DNA of 64,000 nt, taken from Tillus elongatus (lineage: Eukaryota; Arthropoda; Insecta; Coleoptera; Cleridae). The stretch is taken from NCBI GenBank assembly GCA_964006375.1, contig OZ023267.1:26100739-26164738 (forward strand), written 5' to 3'. Below the pieces are notes generated by a model. It made no database searches and was not told the DNA's origin. It saw only the letters and a program-made list of their open reading frames with translations. Both the position numbers and the translations under genes were made by a program. Below are positions 24,847 through 36,699 of this stretch, piece after piece (within the stretch, counting starts at the first letter, position 1; the number at the start of each line of letters is the position of its first letter).

Positions 24847-27508
24847 ATGATTTTAAAAACCTTTACGTGGTTTTTCATATCGTCTTGTGCTGTCTTTGGT
24901 TTACCTCATAAAATTGGGGACATTGAAGTGCCTTATACAGAATTACTTAATAGGAATAGACCGAATTTGAACAAAAACGCCAAGTTACATTTTAATATTG
25001 AAGCTTATCGAAAAGAGCAAGCAAAAAAGTACCAGAAATTATCTCAGGAGGATGACCTCAAACAAAGAACTCGGTAAGAATTTAAACTTAATATAATTAT
25101 TTTGTGCACTTACACTTGCTTGCATTGTTAATAGATAATGACGTTTCCTCAAATAGTTAATAGCCTTGTTGACCTCTTATAAAAACGCCAACTAGGCCTC
25201 AATTAAGAATTACCTAAAGTTTGTTTATATTGTTTTTTTTTAACTAACATTGGCCTATTTTCGTGACTTTAAGCAACTTCAGCCTACCAACAATATTAGC
25301 GAATCGCTGCCTTTTTCAGAATGGTAGTTTATTTAAGTGACCAAACCGGATGGTATACGAGACCAATGGCTCCCTCTGAAATGTACTAGCACTAAACTTT
25401 TGACGACGCAATAGAAATTATTTAGAAGTTTAGTACATTATTTAATTTAAATTTAATGCAAATGTAGTAAAGTTAATTTTTCAAGTCACGGATAAAAGAA
25501 TTTATGTATCCGATACGCACCAACTCTGCCCCACACACGGAAATATGTCTAGCGCTGTGTCTCCAAATGTTGGATTGGGCCAATTACGACGAATTTTTTT
25601 CGCGTTTATGGAACCGGATATTTCAGACTAGGTAGGGGTATTCTCATCTGCATAGATATACAGGATGTTCCACGATGATGATCAACATTTTATTTTAAAT
25701 TGAGCACCCTGTAGGTTTTCATGAATTGCAATATTACTACTAGAGACAAATTCAACGATATAAGGCTTATTGTATTTAACTATCAAAATGCCAGCTCTAA
25801 GGGAAATCGAAAAATTTGTTAGGTAGTAACGTATTTACATATTTACAAGGAAACAAGTTTGGTATCAATAGAAAGTGAAAGCAATAGGAGAGTTTATATA
25901 AGAGTTGATTAAAATGTCTGCCATTATTGGCTAAACAATGATCAGGTATGTATTAGAATTCCTTTGTAACGTCACGCATAACGCCTGGAGAAACTTCTTG
26001 CATTTCAGTAGTAATGTGAGCCTGCAGCTATTTCATATCCATTGGTTTATTTCTATATACTTCACATTTTATTGCACCCAAAAGAAAAAAAGTTTAATGC
26101 AGTCAGGTCAGATGATCTCGCAGGACACTTTACTTCAACTTGCCCACCTACCTACCGATTGGAAAATGTCTGGTTCAAATATTCATAAACACGGTGTCCA
26201 AGGTGTACTGTGGCAGCATCTTGTTCGAGCCAGACGTTCGCCCTGTTAGGAAAATAGCTTTTGAACTCGCCATTACTTGTTGCCTAAGCTGGTCTAAATC
26301 CATGTATAATGTAAGATTTCCATCAATAAAAAAAGGGACAAATAACCTTCTAGACAATAACACCTCGCTGCGCTTTTGTGTATGACTTTTTTTCCAGCCA
26401 CCGAAGATTAACTGCAGACCAATATCTACAGTTATGCCTATTAACGAAACCATTTAACACCAACCTAGTTTTGTCAGAGAAAAGTATGTTCTTAGCAAAA
26501 TTTTCACCATAATTACATTTTTCCATGAGATTTGCGCAAAATTTTGATCTCCGGGCAAAACCATCTTTATCGAGTTCTTGAACCAAATAAATTTTTTTAA
26601 CTTTTGAGTGAATTTATTGCAGGCTGGTCATAACCATCGCGGTTCACCCCAAACTGTCGGGACGATCTTGTAAGATTTTCTTAGGCGTCTAATAATACAC
26701 CCAAAGCTGTATCACCATCACATACTGTCCTTTATCATCCAGATCTTAGTTGGTTTTTAATACTATTGTTTTTCCAAAATTTTTGCATAGTTTGTTGATG
26801 TAGGATTAGTTTATGCTACGGTTATTACTGGTTAGCTGATTAGATAAATAGCATACTGCCTGCGTTCTTTAAATCTTCTTAAATTCTTCCGTATCACTCA
26901 AACCTGACCTTTCGTGTGATAAGTTCTGAAAAACTCACAAAAACCAAACAATGATATACTACACAATTGAGGGTAGAAGTAATTAATCCTGCTGTCCCTA
27001 TTGTACTCAGGGTTATCAAAGATTGCTAAATTTTTGACAGGACATGTTTTGTTTAACATAATTCTGAATAGTCATTATTGTCGTTTCTGGGCCCAGAATA
27101 ATCCTTGCTGGATGACACAAGTTGCTAATTCCTTATCACAGCTCTGAAAATGTTCGACTGGCATTTAAGCCTAGGCCAAATAGATTCGACGACACACACA
27201 CAACCACTACTGCTTATCAAAGTCAACTTTACAGCAATGAGCTAAATAACTTAATGAAAAAACGTATCATACCAACACATGAAAATACATACGTTAATTA
27301 CCAGGATGGATGATTCCAAGAAAATGGGGAACCTCTTCAGTTTGACTTGGAACTTCGAAATTTTTAAATAACTTTTATCCAAACAGATATATTGGGCATC
27401 TGTATGGCATATAATGGCCACTCATGTCACCTGATTTAAACCCATACAACTTTTTAACTGACAAAGTGGGTCGGAATTACCTAGATAATCTGCTGTTTCG
27501 TATCTTTG

Positions 27509-27598
<90 letters not shown>

Positions 27599-30500
27599 AA
27601 GAAAATGGTAGGTGAATTTGCAGTTTAACTCACGGACGATTTGAAAAATATCGACTACTGATAGATAAAGTTTGGTGTCTTAAATGCACGCTGACGCAAA
27701 TGTTACCTTTTGTTCTCCCTTATTTCCCGAGTTATTCGCATTTAAAGTTGTTTACACATTACACAGTTTTTTAACAATTTCCTAGTACGGTCCTGTCACG
27801 TGCCGTCTCATTCCCTCCTAAACATTACATTTGGCATAAGGTGTCCATTGTGTTTGGGAATCCCTAGAATATTCTGGAATCAGAATATGGGAAATTGTCA
27901 TTATAACTGACAGTTTACACATCGCTTTCAGTACGGCGCTAGTACCAGTACGCTTTGGGCGCTTTCTCATGCATTCCTGTATTACGAACATTTTTTCTGA
28001 AATTGTGTGCTGTTTACCTTGTTCTGTTGATGACTAGTGATATTATAGTGGCTTATAAGCTGCATGTGTGGCCCCTTTTCTTTGTCGGTGACGCGTTATT
28101 TGTTTCCTATGTTGTTTTTGTGGCGAGGAAATTGCCATGTCGAGGCCGTCAAATTACAAGGTCAGGTCAGGTTGCCTACACAAGGGCCGGACCTCCATCA
28201 TTTTCCTGAGATGTTAAGGTAAGTTTGTGTAAATTTGTTGTTCTTTTGTGTATATTTTGGGCGATCCTTAAGTAGACGGGCCCCGTCATTTCATGCAGCA
28301 TTGCCGGACTGTGCTTATGGCTCTAGGGTCCTCCCTGGCCTGACGTTTTTGACCAACAGGACTCCCCGACCTAACTTTGACCTGACCTGACCTACAGGGC
28401 AGGTCAGGAAGGTCAGGTCAGGCAGCCCTGTTGGTCAGAAACGTCAGGCCAGGGAGGACCTAATGCAGCATGAAATGACGCTCTCGTGATGCATGGACCG
28501 GATCCGTCTGCTTAAGCATCACCGACCTGGCCTGACCTGCCCTGTAGGTCAGGAAGGTCAGGTCAGGCAGGCCCCTACAGCAATAAGCACTATCCGGCAA
28601 TGCCGCTCTCGCGATGCATGAAATGACGGGACCCGCCTACTTAAGGGTCGCCCTTTTCTCGGAGGAGGGGGGGTTTGGGGTGTGTTTCCGGGTGCTTCGC
28701 TGTAGGGGTTTCCTTCCCCCCACGCGTGCGTACAACCACCCCCGTTGCATAAACCACGAGAAAAAGTTCTTGTTCATACCCCCTAAGGAGGTTACGGGAC
28801 CTGGCGTGAATAGGGGTGATGTGCAGGGTAGGCAGGGTTTAGGGTGGATATGGCGTCAGGATGTGAAAAAGACAGCTTTCAAGCCGCTTTCTTCGCATTT
28901 TCTGCTCATATTTCCTCCTTACTTCCTACCCCGCCCAGCACCCCTCTTCACTCCTGGTCCCGTAACTTCCTTGGGGGGTGAGAACAAGAAATTTTTCTTG
29001 TGGGTTGTGCGTCCAGGGGTGGTTCTAGGCACGTTTCTGAAGAGAAAAATTTAAAAATCGTCCGTGAATTAAACTGCAAATTTACCAAATGGTATATACT
29101 CATTGCCTACATTGACATGAATTCAATACTCGTAGAACAGTAATCAGGCAAAATATAATAGATGGATGGAAAAATCATTTAAGACAGAATCGACTCTATG
29201 GTTGTAATATTTTTGTATTTAAAAAGCGCCTTCGAAACCATTCTCCATTATTGGTCAGATTGATGCAGAGATCCCTCAAGGAACCATATTGAGCACCATT
29301 TTGTTTTCATTTTATAGAAATGATATTAGAACGGTACTGAGACACTGCTTGTATTGTCTATATTTATTTATTTCATTTTCAAAAAGTATGGATACACCAA
29401 TAATAAATAAGTGTTCAAAAGAGTTTAGATGCAGCAAGTTCGTTATGGTAGCGAATCTTCGTAAAACATATTTCGAATGGTGATAATTCAATTTCCCATT
29501 AAACTAGAATCTTTAGTTTTTATACATACTAAAACCTGTATAAAAGTATCGTGGGTACTAAATTAAAAAAAACACAATGAACTTCACAGGCAACGACAAA
29601 TTTGTTTTAGTAAACCATTTTTGTTGTTTTGTTTGCAGAAACTGGTTCGATTGAGTGGACTAAAACAGATCATCGAAGCGACTAATAACGAAAAATACCT
29701 GCCACGTTTATAATTTGGCAGGCACAGTCCTTTTGTACAGAAAAAATGAAATTTTCGGTTAATTTGCAGATTGGCACACGGGAGATTTTTAGAAAAAAAA
29801 AATCAAAAACATGTGTAGATCTCATCCTGGATGCACAAACCACAAGATATATTTCGTGCAAGCAGTCCCCAAAAAAGTTACGGCACCAGGAGGGAATAGG
29901 GGTGTTGGGCGGGGAAGAAGATAGTAAGTGAATCTGAGCGAAAAGTACAAAAAAACAGCTAAGTTGGACCTCTATAAGCTGACCTTATCCCATTTTGCAG
30001 CTATACCTCCTTAAAATTCTGTTTATCCCGCCCAGAACCACTAACATTCACCGTAGGTCCTGTAAGTTTCTTGCGGGTTGTTTCCAAGAAACTTTTCTTG
30101 TTTACATTGTTCTTGTTTATGCATTGAGGGTCTCAGGTCCATTTGAGTTTAAAGAATTAGTTTTAATAATATACCCTACTAATAGTGTACAATTATTATG
30201 AAAATTCACTACTATAATGCACTTACTGCGTTGCGAACATTTTTTAAATTAAATATATGATATTCTTGTTATTGTATAGCAAAGAAGCTTAATAAATGTA
30301 TTATTATCATTATTGTCTAGTTTGTTCAGTTGGTAAGATTAAATAAACCGTTTTACTTGTTTGCTTTAGTTATAATAGGATATTGTATATTTAGGTAATT
30401 ATTTTAATGTTTCTATAAGAACTGCATTGCATAGAACGCAGCATCACATCTCGTAGCTAATGGCTTGAAAAGGCAATGTACATAAATAAGTGGTATTGAG

Positions 30501-31703
30501 TCCACAGCACTTGTTCAGGATTGCTCAACATGACAACGCTGTAAGCCACCACCCCCAGGCTCATTCTGTTATATCAGAAACGCATTCGGTCTATAGTATT
30601 CATTATGTATTCTTAATTTAACATTTAACATTCATTCATTCTGCAATCTAATTCTAGTTTTAAGCTCGTAACTCAAAGATGTTGTATTAATATCTCAGTT
30701 GAGATGGATGTATATTGTGTACAGTTAATATAAGTGTATATAGTGTACTTCGGCGTATGAATTAATAAGTCACCTAACTTTAACTACGGTGTTACTAATT
30801 AATTAACTCAATCAACGCAACAATCAATCAAGCCATTCATCATAACTTTAAATTAACAAACATAATTTATTTACGGTCCTTCAAAGGCATACGTAACATT
30901 TTTGTCCTATTAAGTCGGATATAGTTATACGTTACAGCACTGGTCTAAAATTCTCCAATGACTATAAGAAACAGATTCTTAAACTAAGTCTAAGTCTTTT
31001 TCTTCAACACCAAACCTCATTATTTTCAAAAGTATAAAGATTGCAACTTTCTACAGGTTTGTTTTCGTATTGGTTCTTTGACATCGGTCTATTTCCACGA
31101 CCATGGCCAACCACCGACGTCAGAGAACAGTTTCAACCTACTTGCTTGGAAATTTTACCGAATCTCTTTTTTACAGGTTTAAAAGCTTACAGCAACGTCT
31201 TTTAGTATTAGCGTCAGCAGACGGATTAACCTAATTAAACGTATTATTAAGCAGAATAACGTTTTGCATATTCTCTACCGCATAAAGTTTAGTTTCAGCG
31301 ATAAATTCAGCTGGCTTAAAGATGAGTTGCCTTGCACATATGTTTAAATTCTGAAAAATTAAAAAACTTGTCAAATACGTGCCAGTTATTGTAGTATTTA
31401 GTTATGACATGATGCCTGTAACAAATATACTTGTTTTTTTCTTGTAGAATGATTCTGGGTGAAATGGAAAAGGGCAATATCCGTTATATATCACCAGAAG
31501 ATATGAGAGCATTGCTTCGTTTCACTGAAAACGTAGCCGTAATAAAGAGCATAGCGAGTAACTGGAGAACTCATTCAGAAGAAACGAAAAGTGAGGCATG
31601 GAAAAGCTATAAAAAAGAACTCTCTAGTTTTATCAACAGAACACATTTAGTGCATAAAGAATCTATTCAAGAGACATCTGGGTATATAGAAATTAAAGAC
31701 TGA
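24847..31703 (+). CDS. Two-exon gene for a small secreted protein (join 24847..25073, 31448..31703)
   Basis: Exon 1 encodes a clear signal peptide (MILKTFTWFFISSCAVFG, likely cut before LPHK) and a charged helical segment. It ends TCG before GTAAGAA. Exon 2 follows TTTTTTCTTGTAG and continues in phase (CG|A, Arg), giving a 160-residue precursor ending GYIEIKD. The mature part is rich in Lys, Glu and Ser, has no cysteine, probably is mostly alpha-helical, and has one N-glycosylation sequon (NRT in FINRTHL). The 6.37-kb intron is full of transposon relics, while the exons carry none and are undamaged. I do not recognise the family. Upstream non-coding exons are possible. Intact splice sites, phase and frame make this the best host gene in the window. 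Confidence 0.75.
25900..26930 (-). pseudogene. Mariner transposase pseudogene (in the intron)
   Basis: Minus-strand blocks run in order through a mariner transposase: FARRSKFC, NILFSDKTRLVLNGFVNRHN (the first catalytic D, with SDE changed to SDK), RYWSAVNLRW, PFFIDGNLT, LDQLRQQV, GAIKCEVYRNKP and the C-terminal NGRHFNQLL near 25905-25931. At least three frame changes and several stops break it, and the block that normally carries the second aspartate is missing. A possible element end (ACAGGATGTTCCACG) lies at about 25665. The partner end was not found. Confidence 0.8.
27060..27500 (+). pseudogene. Second mariner transposase relic, plus strand
   Basis: Plus-strand words SHYCRFWAQNNP (near 27071), FQENGEPLQF (27312) with a second-D region decayed to N/E, and WPLMSPDLNPYNF (27413) with the third D follow the order of a mariner core. 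Much between them is deleted. It ends in a (TA)n array at 27512. Its orientation is opposite to the neighbouring relic, so it is an independent insertion or an inverted piece. Confidence 0.7.
27512..27596. repeat. (TA)n microsatellite
   Basis: About 42 TA units between the mariner relic and the TIR transposon at 27611. Confidence 0.97.
28265..28650. repeat. Nested palindromes with AGGTCA/TGACCT clusters
   Basis: Outer arms (about 28268-28315 and 28590-28648) enclose a strong inner hairpin (about 28340-28460, TCCTCCCTGGCCTGACGTTT and its complement) and a smaller one at 28525-28570. Ten exact AGGTCA or TGACCT hexamers lie in 28378-28565 and two more at 28159-28169. They overlap with a 5-nt period. 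Confidence 0.85.
28750..29005. repeat. Inverted repeat R, copy 1 (inside the TIR transposon)
   Basis: Arms around GTTACGGGACCTGGCGTGAATAGGGGTG and its complement enclose about 100 nt. A related copy lies at 29860-30100. Confidence 0.7.
29190..29370 (+). pseudogene. Non-LTR RT fragment
   Basis: Plus-strand codons EIPQGTILSTILFSFYRNDI followed by VLRHCLYCLY match the RT region just before the catalytic aspartates (normally GVPQGS-LGP-LF-LYINDL). Preceding words are frame-shifted. The catalytic YADD is missing. It is a short decayed piece in the host intron. Confidence 0.65.
29860..30100. repeat. Inverted repeat R, copy 2
   Basis: Diverged second copy of the GTTACGG...CCAGGAGGGAATAGGGGTG inverted repeat seen at 28750-29005. 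Confidence 0.6.
30512..30936. mobile_element. Solo LTR with 5-bp target duplication
   Basis: A 425-bp unit begins TGTTCAGGATTGC and ends GTTACA (TG...CA rule). It is flanked by exact GCACT copies at 30507-30511 and 30937-30941. It lies in the host-gene intron. BEL/Pao-type origin is suggested by the terminal words; no internal region remains. Such loci arise by recombination between the two LTRs. Confidence 0.8.
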
Positions 31704-31959
31704 AAACTGATGTATCTCTAAAACACCATATTACTTGGTTTATTATTTTCGATATATTATACTGCATGCGCAAATATGGGACTTACTAGGAAACTCCCCT
31801 GCAAATGCAGTTTTACGAGTCTTACTGTCCTTTTCAAAGACATTTATATCTTAGCCTATTTTTCTGACAATATTCTTGTTAATTTGTAAACGAGCAGTTT
31901 TATTTTTAACGTAGCCTTGTACTATCGTTTATCACACAATATATTTTCTTAGATAAAAA

Positions 31960-31971
31960 AATAAATAAACC
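31960..31971 (+). terminator. Candidate polyadenylation signal of the secreted-protein gene
   Basis: Overlapping AATAAATAAA occurs about 260 nt after the TGA at 31701-31703. This implies a ~280-nt 3' UTR if used. Confidence 0.4.
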
Positions 31972-32144
31972 GTTTTTGGACATATTTTCTTTGCCAATTA
32001 AGCAAATTTAAAATTGCTACCTCTATGGGTAATGAGATGCTTTCTATTTATTAATACCTGCGATTGTCACTAAAAAAGTTCTTGATTTTTTCGGAGGTTA
32101 GAGAAGGACACAAAATAAGAACATTGTGAGATATACCCCAGGGT

Positions 32145-32914
32145 CGCCACCACCACGCGGAACCAGGTAGTATGTCGTCACGGCAGCTCTTATAAACACA
32201 AAATGTTATAAATAGAGACTATGTATAACCAACGAACAATTCTGTAAATTGTCATCTATCTCCCTTTCTTTCCTACTCCTGGAACAATGTATGTAAGGCT
32301 AGATGCATTTTCACCATAATTAGAAACGCGTAACAGAATTGTTGGTTGCTTATAAATTGTACTACATAGGTAGTCTCTATTTCTAAGATTATATGTTTAT
32401 TAGAGCGAAACCGGTCTGCGGTTCTAATTATGGTAAGAATCCATCTAGCCTTTTGTACATTGTCCCTATATTAGCGAATAAATGAGCCAGAGATTGCAAT
32501 TTACAAAATTGTAAGTTGGTTGTACACAGTCTCTATCTATAACATTTTGTGTTAACTCTAGCTGTCGTGACAACATACTACCTGGTTCCGCACCGAGATG
32601 ACGACCCTGTCGTACATCTCAAAATGTTCTAGGGGGCTGGCTACTGTAGCCGTATTACTTTATAGGTGTGTTCTCGCTGTAATTAGTATACCGTACTGAG
32701 GATCTCTAATCAGAGGGAAACCGGTATGCGGTTCTAATGAGGGTGAGAATGCATCTAGCCTTACATACATTGTCCCTATATTAGGGAAGAAATGAGTCGG
32801 GAGTGACAATTTACAAAACTGTTAGTTGGTTGTCTCTATCTATAATATTTTTCGTTAACTAGAGTTGCCGTGACAAGATACTACCTGGGTCCGCACCGAG
32901 ATGGCGACTCTGTC
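32145..32914. repeat. Three copies of a ~180-nt repeat, one inverted
   Basis: Copies at about 32145-32325 (minus), 32426-32610 (plus) and 32737-32914 (plus) share CATCTAGCCTT, ACATTGTCCCTATATTAG, TAGTTGGTTGT and TACTACCTGG-TCCGC. The plus copies are each preceded by AAACCGGTMTGCGGTTCTAAT. No coding capacity was seen. A small trace of the same word occurs near 35318. Confidence 0.8.
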
Positions 32915-33029
32915 TTCACCTTCTTACTACTGCTTGCCACAATATCTTTTATTACTCTCTACCAACTCAACCGCTGGACGTTGATTATGCCGTTCAGTTT
33001 TAAACTGAGCGCAATGTCCCACCGATAAC

Positions 33030-34080
33030 TCAAAAAATAATGGGCTGATTTTGATCAAATTTGGTGAGTACTTTCCTTTTGTACGTGGCTTCGTTAGCGA
33101 GGAAAATCGGCCCCGATTTTCCCGGAAAATGTTGTGTTTTGTTTCAAAAAATATATATCTCCGAAAATAACAAAGTAAGGGCAACCAAATTTGATACGCG
33201 TGTTTGTATTATAAAGAGTGAGCTATGTACCAAAACTTAGGTCTGTAAGTAAAGTAAGTAAAGACAAAAAAGTTATGGATATGTAAAGAAACCAAATTTG
33301 GAGTTTTCCCCTAAACGTCACAAGTCGCGATTTGAAACGTCAAAATTGGCAATATTCAGCAAAGAACCTGAAACAAATACGGATTATGAAAAGAAAATTT
33401 AGCAAAAAGAATGTTCTGCAAACCCTTAAGTTTCAACTTCAACTGTCATTGTCCTTCATTTTACTAAAATATTTACAGAAAATTAATTTCAAATTTATTT
33501 CAGCGGCGCAGTTTGTTGTAGGCAAATGTATCGTTTAACGTTTAAACTAATTAGATATAACGTTGTTATTCTTAAAAAAGTCTACGAGAGTAGGTAAAAA
33601 AGGAAGTTCATAGGATAATGTGTTTATATATATAAGCCGATTTTGATAAAATTTGGTGAGTACCTTTCTTTTGCAAGTAGCTTAGACAATTTCGTTAGCC
33701 AGGAAAATCGGATTAGGTTTTACCGGTAAATTTGGTGTTTTGTTTCAGAAAAAATGTATATCTCCGGAGATATCAAAGCAAGGGCAACCAAATTTGGTAT
33801 TCTTGTTGATACCATAAGGGGTGTCCTACGTACCAAAATTTGGGTCTGTAAGTTGAAAGACAAGTTATAGGCATTAAAAAAAATTAGGTTTTCCTCAAAA
33901 CGTGAAAATTGCAATTTGAAACGTCAAAATTCGCAATATTTAGGCAAAAACCTGAAACAAATACGCATTATGTAAAGAAAATGTTGCAAGAAGTGCGTTC
34001 TGCGAACCCTTAAGTTTCAGCTTCAACCGTCATTGTCCATTTTACAGAAATATTTACAGAAAATTCATTTCAAATAGACT
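33030..34080 (+). repeat. Tandem pair of repeat S (~600-nt period)
   Basis: Units at about 33040-33500 and 33640-34080 match along their whole length (ACCTGAAACAAATACG, AACCCTTAAGTTTCA, CAAATTTGGTGAGTACYTT). A reversed half copy is at 20095-20298. No reading frame is shared by the units. Confidence 0.8.
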
Positions 34081-34139
34081 CTTTCTCTGATGCTTTGGCT
34101 GTAGGTTTAGTTTAGTTTATGGTTTAACGGTCTATAATT

Positions 34140-34265
34140 TGTAGCTCATTTTCGTAGAAAAAATTCGTTAATGAGGAAGCTGCCACCCTTTAATTTTAAA
34201 AAGATTTCTTCGAATGAGCGCGAACTAGGCCCTGTAAAATCCATATCCGGGTTTACTTTCAGTTT
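34140..34265 (-). repeat. Dispersed repeat P, inverted copy
   Basis: The minus strand reads GAAAGTAAACCCGGATATGG...GCGCTCATTCG...TTAACGAATTTTTTCTACGAAAAT. This copy has no adjoining (TA)n. Confidence 0.7.
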
Positions 34266-34799
34266 TTATTTCTTTGCACATATACCAGCTGACGCATTTC
34301 TACGGCAAAGCTCAATATAATTATTATTATACAAGATACGAGAAAAATTTTATACGTTAACCATAGGGTGTCTTAAGCTGCATCTTATAAAAATATTTTG
34401 ACAATCACGAGGTGTTCTATAAGTCGTTGGTGATACCTACAATTGTTTTTCGAACACCCTTATAATAATGCATTTTTGCATTTTTATCGAAATATGATGC
34501 ACGCTTGTAAGAAAAATATTGCGACACAGTAAGTGCTTTTTAGTAGCGCATTTTCATTCAATCCTTCAAATTTTAATAACTTAATTTGCTATTAATCTAA
34601 TCTATGTTGGTTAGGAAACCAGTTTTCTCGGAAATATTTTAAATGTATTTTCGGCAAATTTTTGTAGATTTTCAAACAATAAGTAATTTTGATAAAACAT
34701 GGTACATTGTTTCTACTATATAGGTTATACCGGTAAGCACATTGATGCCTGCTTGCACTAGAGACTCATCATTACTATTAAAAACATTTTTATGAAAAT

Positions 34800-35310
34800 T
34801 TACTTCCATAACGCAGTGCTGCGTCCAGACTTCCTCTGTTGCAGGTATGGCCTGATTAGCAGAATCAGAGGGAGAGGATAATTAAATGATAGAAGTTTAT
34901 TTAGGAGGCCCGGATGCCAAACCTTGTCGAAGGATTGAGCAATGTCAAGAAATATTGCACCAGTTGACTTGTTTTTATTAAATCCTTCGTTGATGTTTTT
35001 CACCACACGAAGGACTTGGTCTGTGGTGGAGTGCTGGTGTCTGAAGCCAAATTGCTCATCCGGGAGGATATGATTATCTGAGGTGAATGAAGCTATCCTG
35101 TTCTGAATCAGTTTTCGGCGATTTTGCCGATAACTGGTAGTATGCTAATGGGAATGTAGTTCTGCGGGAACAGCGGGTCTTTGCTGGAATGTTGATAATA
35201 TCGGCAAGTTTCCACATGGAGGGGAAAGTGTACCTATAAAGTAATACAGCTATGGTAGCCAGCGTTCCAACACTAAGAGACTGGTAAGACACGAAGCAAC
35301 GTGCCGCCAC
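34800..35310 (-). pseudogene. Jockey-like LINE RT fragment
   Basis: The minus strand reads through the N-terminal half of a non-LTR RT: LYRYTFPSMWKLADIINIPA, a frame-shifted PENYRPIS-type block (FPQNYIPISILPVIGKI), DEQFGFRHQHSTTDQ, and the palm A motif AIFLDIAQSFDKVWH with the catalytic D. It ends at 34800 in a stop, before the YADD block. At least one frameshift near 35150 and the missing second half make it a relic. The downstream junction lies next to a repeat-Q word (CATAACGCAGTGCTGCGTC). Confidence 0.8.
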
Positions 35311-35344
35311 CTAGTTGCGGAACCAAGTACTATGTTGTCGCTCT

Positions 35345-36690
35345 TTGATCAAATCGTAGACAGGTTCGTTAAAGCTCGAATTAGATGCAACAAGGACAAC
35401 TTACTATAGGAATCTAGCAGGACTCTGTTGTCCTTGCTAAATATAAATCGTCTGTCTTAAAAGGCGCTTCTTACTGACAGCATAGTGTGACAGCTGGCCG
35501 CTCGAGGGCTCTATCTCTTATATTAATTATTATGCTGGTTTGGAAATCAGATGCATTTTGGTGCACAGATCGCTCTCAGGTAAATCTGACCCATGGATAT
35601 ATTTTAGGGGTGTGATATCGTAGAAAAGAGACTACCTTCGAGAAAGATAGAGCATATTATCGTGGCAAGTGGCTTCCGAGATGCAGAGCCTTGAGAAGTG
35701 GATGATTATATCGAAATTCTTACTGAGTTTAACTACTTTACAGAAGGTGGCGCCTTATTCGAAATTCACTTTGTAGAAATCTTGTAAAGGTTTTGGTTAC
35801 TATAAAATTGAGGTTTACAACTTTGTACTTTATGACCCTTCTGTTGAGGTAATCAATATCACGGGAGTCAGTGTGGGCGGAAGGGAAGTTTCTGAACTCG
35901 CCCTAAACGTGACGAATTAGATTGTTGTGTTTTCAGACAACCAATACCTGGCAACAATATTGAAGTATTCAATTTCAGTGTTCAGTGAGTTTTTTATAAT
36001 ACTGGCAATATTGCTTATTTCTCGAGGCATTAAATATACTCGATTATCTGTATCCGTTGCTTTTGCCATCTATAAGGCAATTGCTGAACTATTTGCCGAC
36101 CCAAGCAAACGCTATTAAGAAACTAGACTTGCCATATAATAATATTTTTATTGAAATAAAATCTTTAGCGGTTCTTGTAGGTAATGAAGAAAAAGTCATT
36201 TCTTTTGTTACATTCGCGTATATATTATATCATCCAAATCATTGCGATATTTAAGTGAAGGTTAACTCATTATAACTAATAGCACAAAACTGTTTTTGAA
36301 ATTTGCCAACATTCATCCCCATTCATGGTTCCTGTAGATCATGCAGTTTTTTTAATTGATCCGTAGACCTACATTTACAATTTCAGGAGGCTACGGTTTC
36401 CTTTACTAAAGTGATACATACTTAAATGCCACCGTTATAATGTAATTGTTTGACGCCAGCCTTGTACGCGATCCTTTAGATTTGCACTTTTATCAAATCG
36501 GAGACAGATTCGCTATAATTCAAAAAAATATACAGCAAACACAAGGCAGGACCCTGTTGTCCTTGCGTAATATAACTTTTGTCTTAAGCGCTATTTACTT
36601 ACGGAGGGGGATGTCACAGCTAGCCGCTAGGTGGCTTTATCTCTCAACCCTATTGATTATTAAGTTTGGAATCACGAGCGTGTCGGGACA
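35345..36690. repeat. Pair of ~210-nt direct repeats about 1.1 kb apart
   Basis: 35345-35560 and about 36490-36690 share ATCAAATCG-AGACAG, CTGTTGTCCTTGC, GCCGCTMGRKGGCT and TATCTCT words in the same order. The interval between has no recognised gene. They could be ends of one inserted element or two SINE-like copies. Confidence 0.55.
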
Positions 36691-36699
36691 GTAAAAATT

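Larger units (their letters stand above)
27611..29086. mobile_element. 1.48-kb TIR DNA transposon with 8-bp target duplication
   Basis: Ends are GGTGAATTTGCAGTTTAACT... (27611) and its near-complement at 29055-29086, about 32 bp of terminal inverted repeat. AAATGGTA is duplicated exactly at 27603-27610 and 29087-29094. No transposase is visible, so it is non-autonomous. An 8-bp duplication fits hAT, P or Merlin types; the termini do not let me choose. The interior has nested palindromes rich in AGGTCA and a second inverted pair at 28760-28995. Confidence 0.9.

Noticed and set aside
27955..28209. 84-codon hydrophobic plus-strand ORF as a membrane protein gene
   Set aside because: It lies entirely inside a non-autonomous TIR transposon and runs into its palindromic repeats; no homology recognised.
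28614..29054. 146-codon plus-strand ORF
   Set aside because: It reads through both arms of an inverted repeat, so its N- and C-terminal parts derive from complementary DNA.
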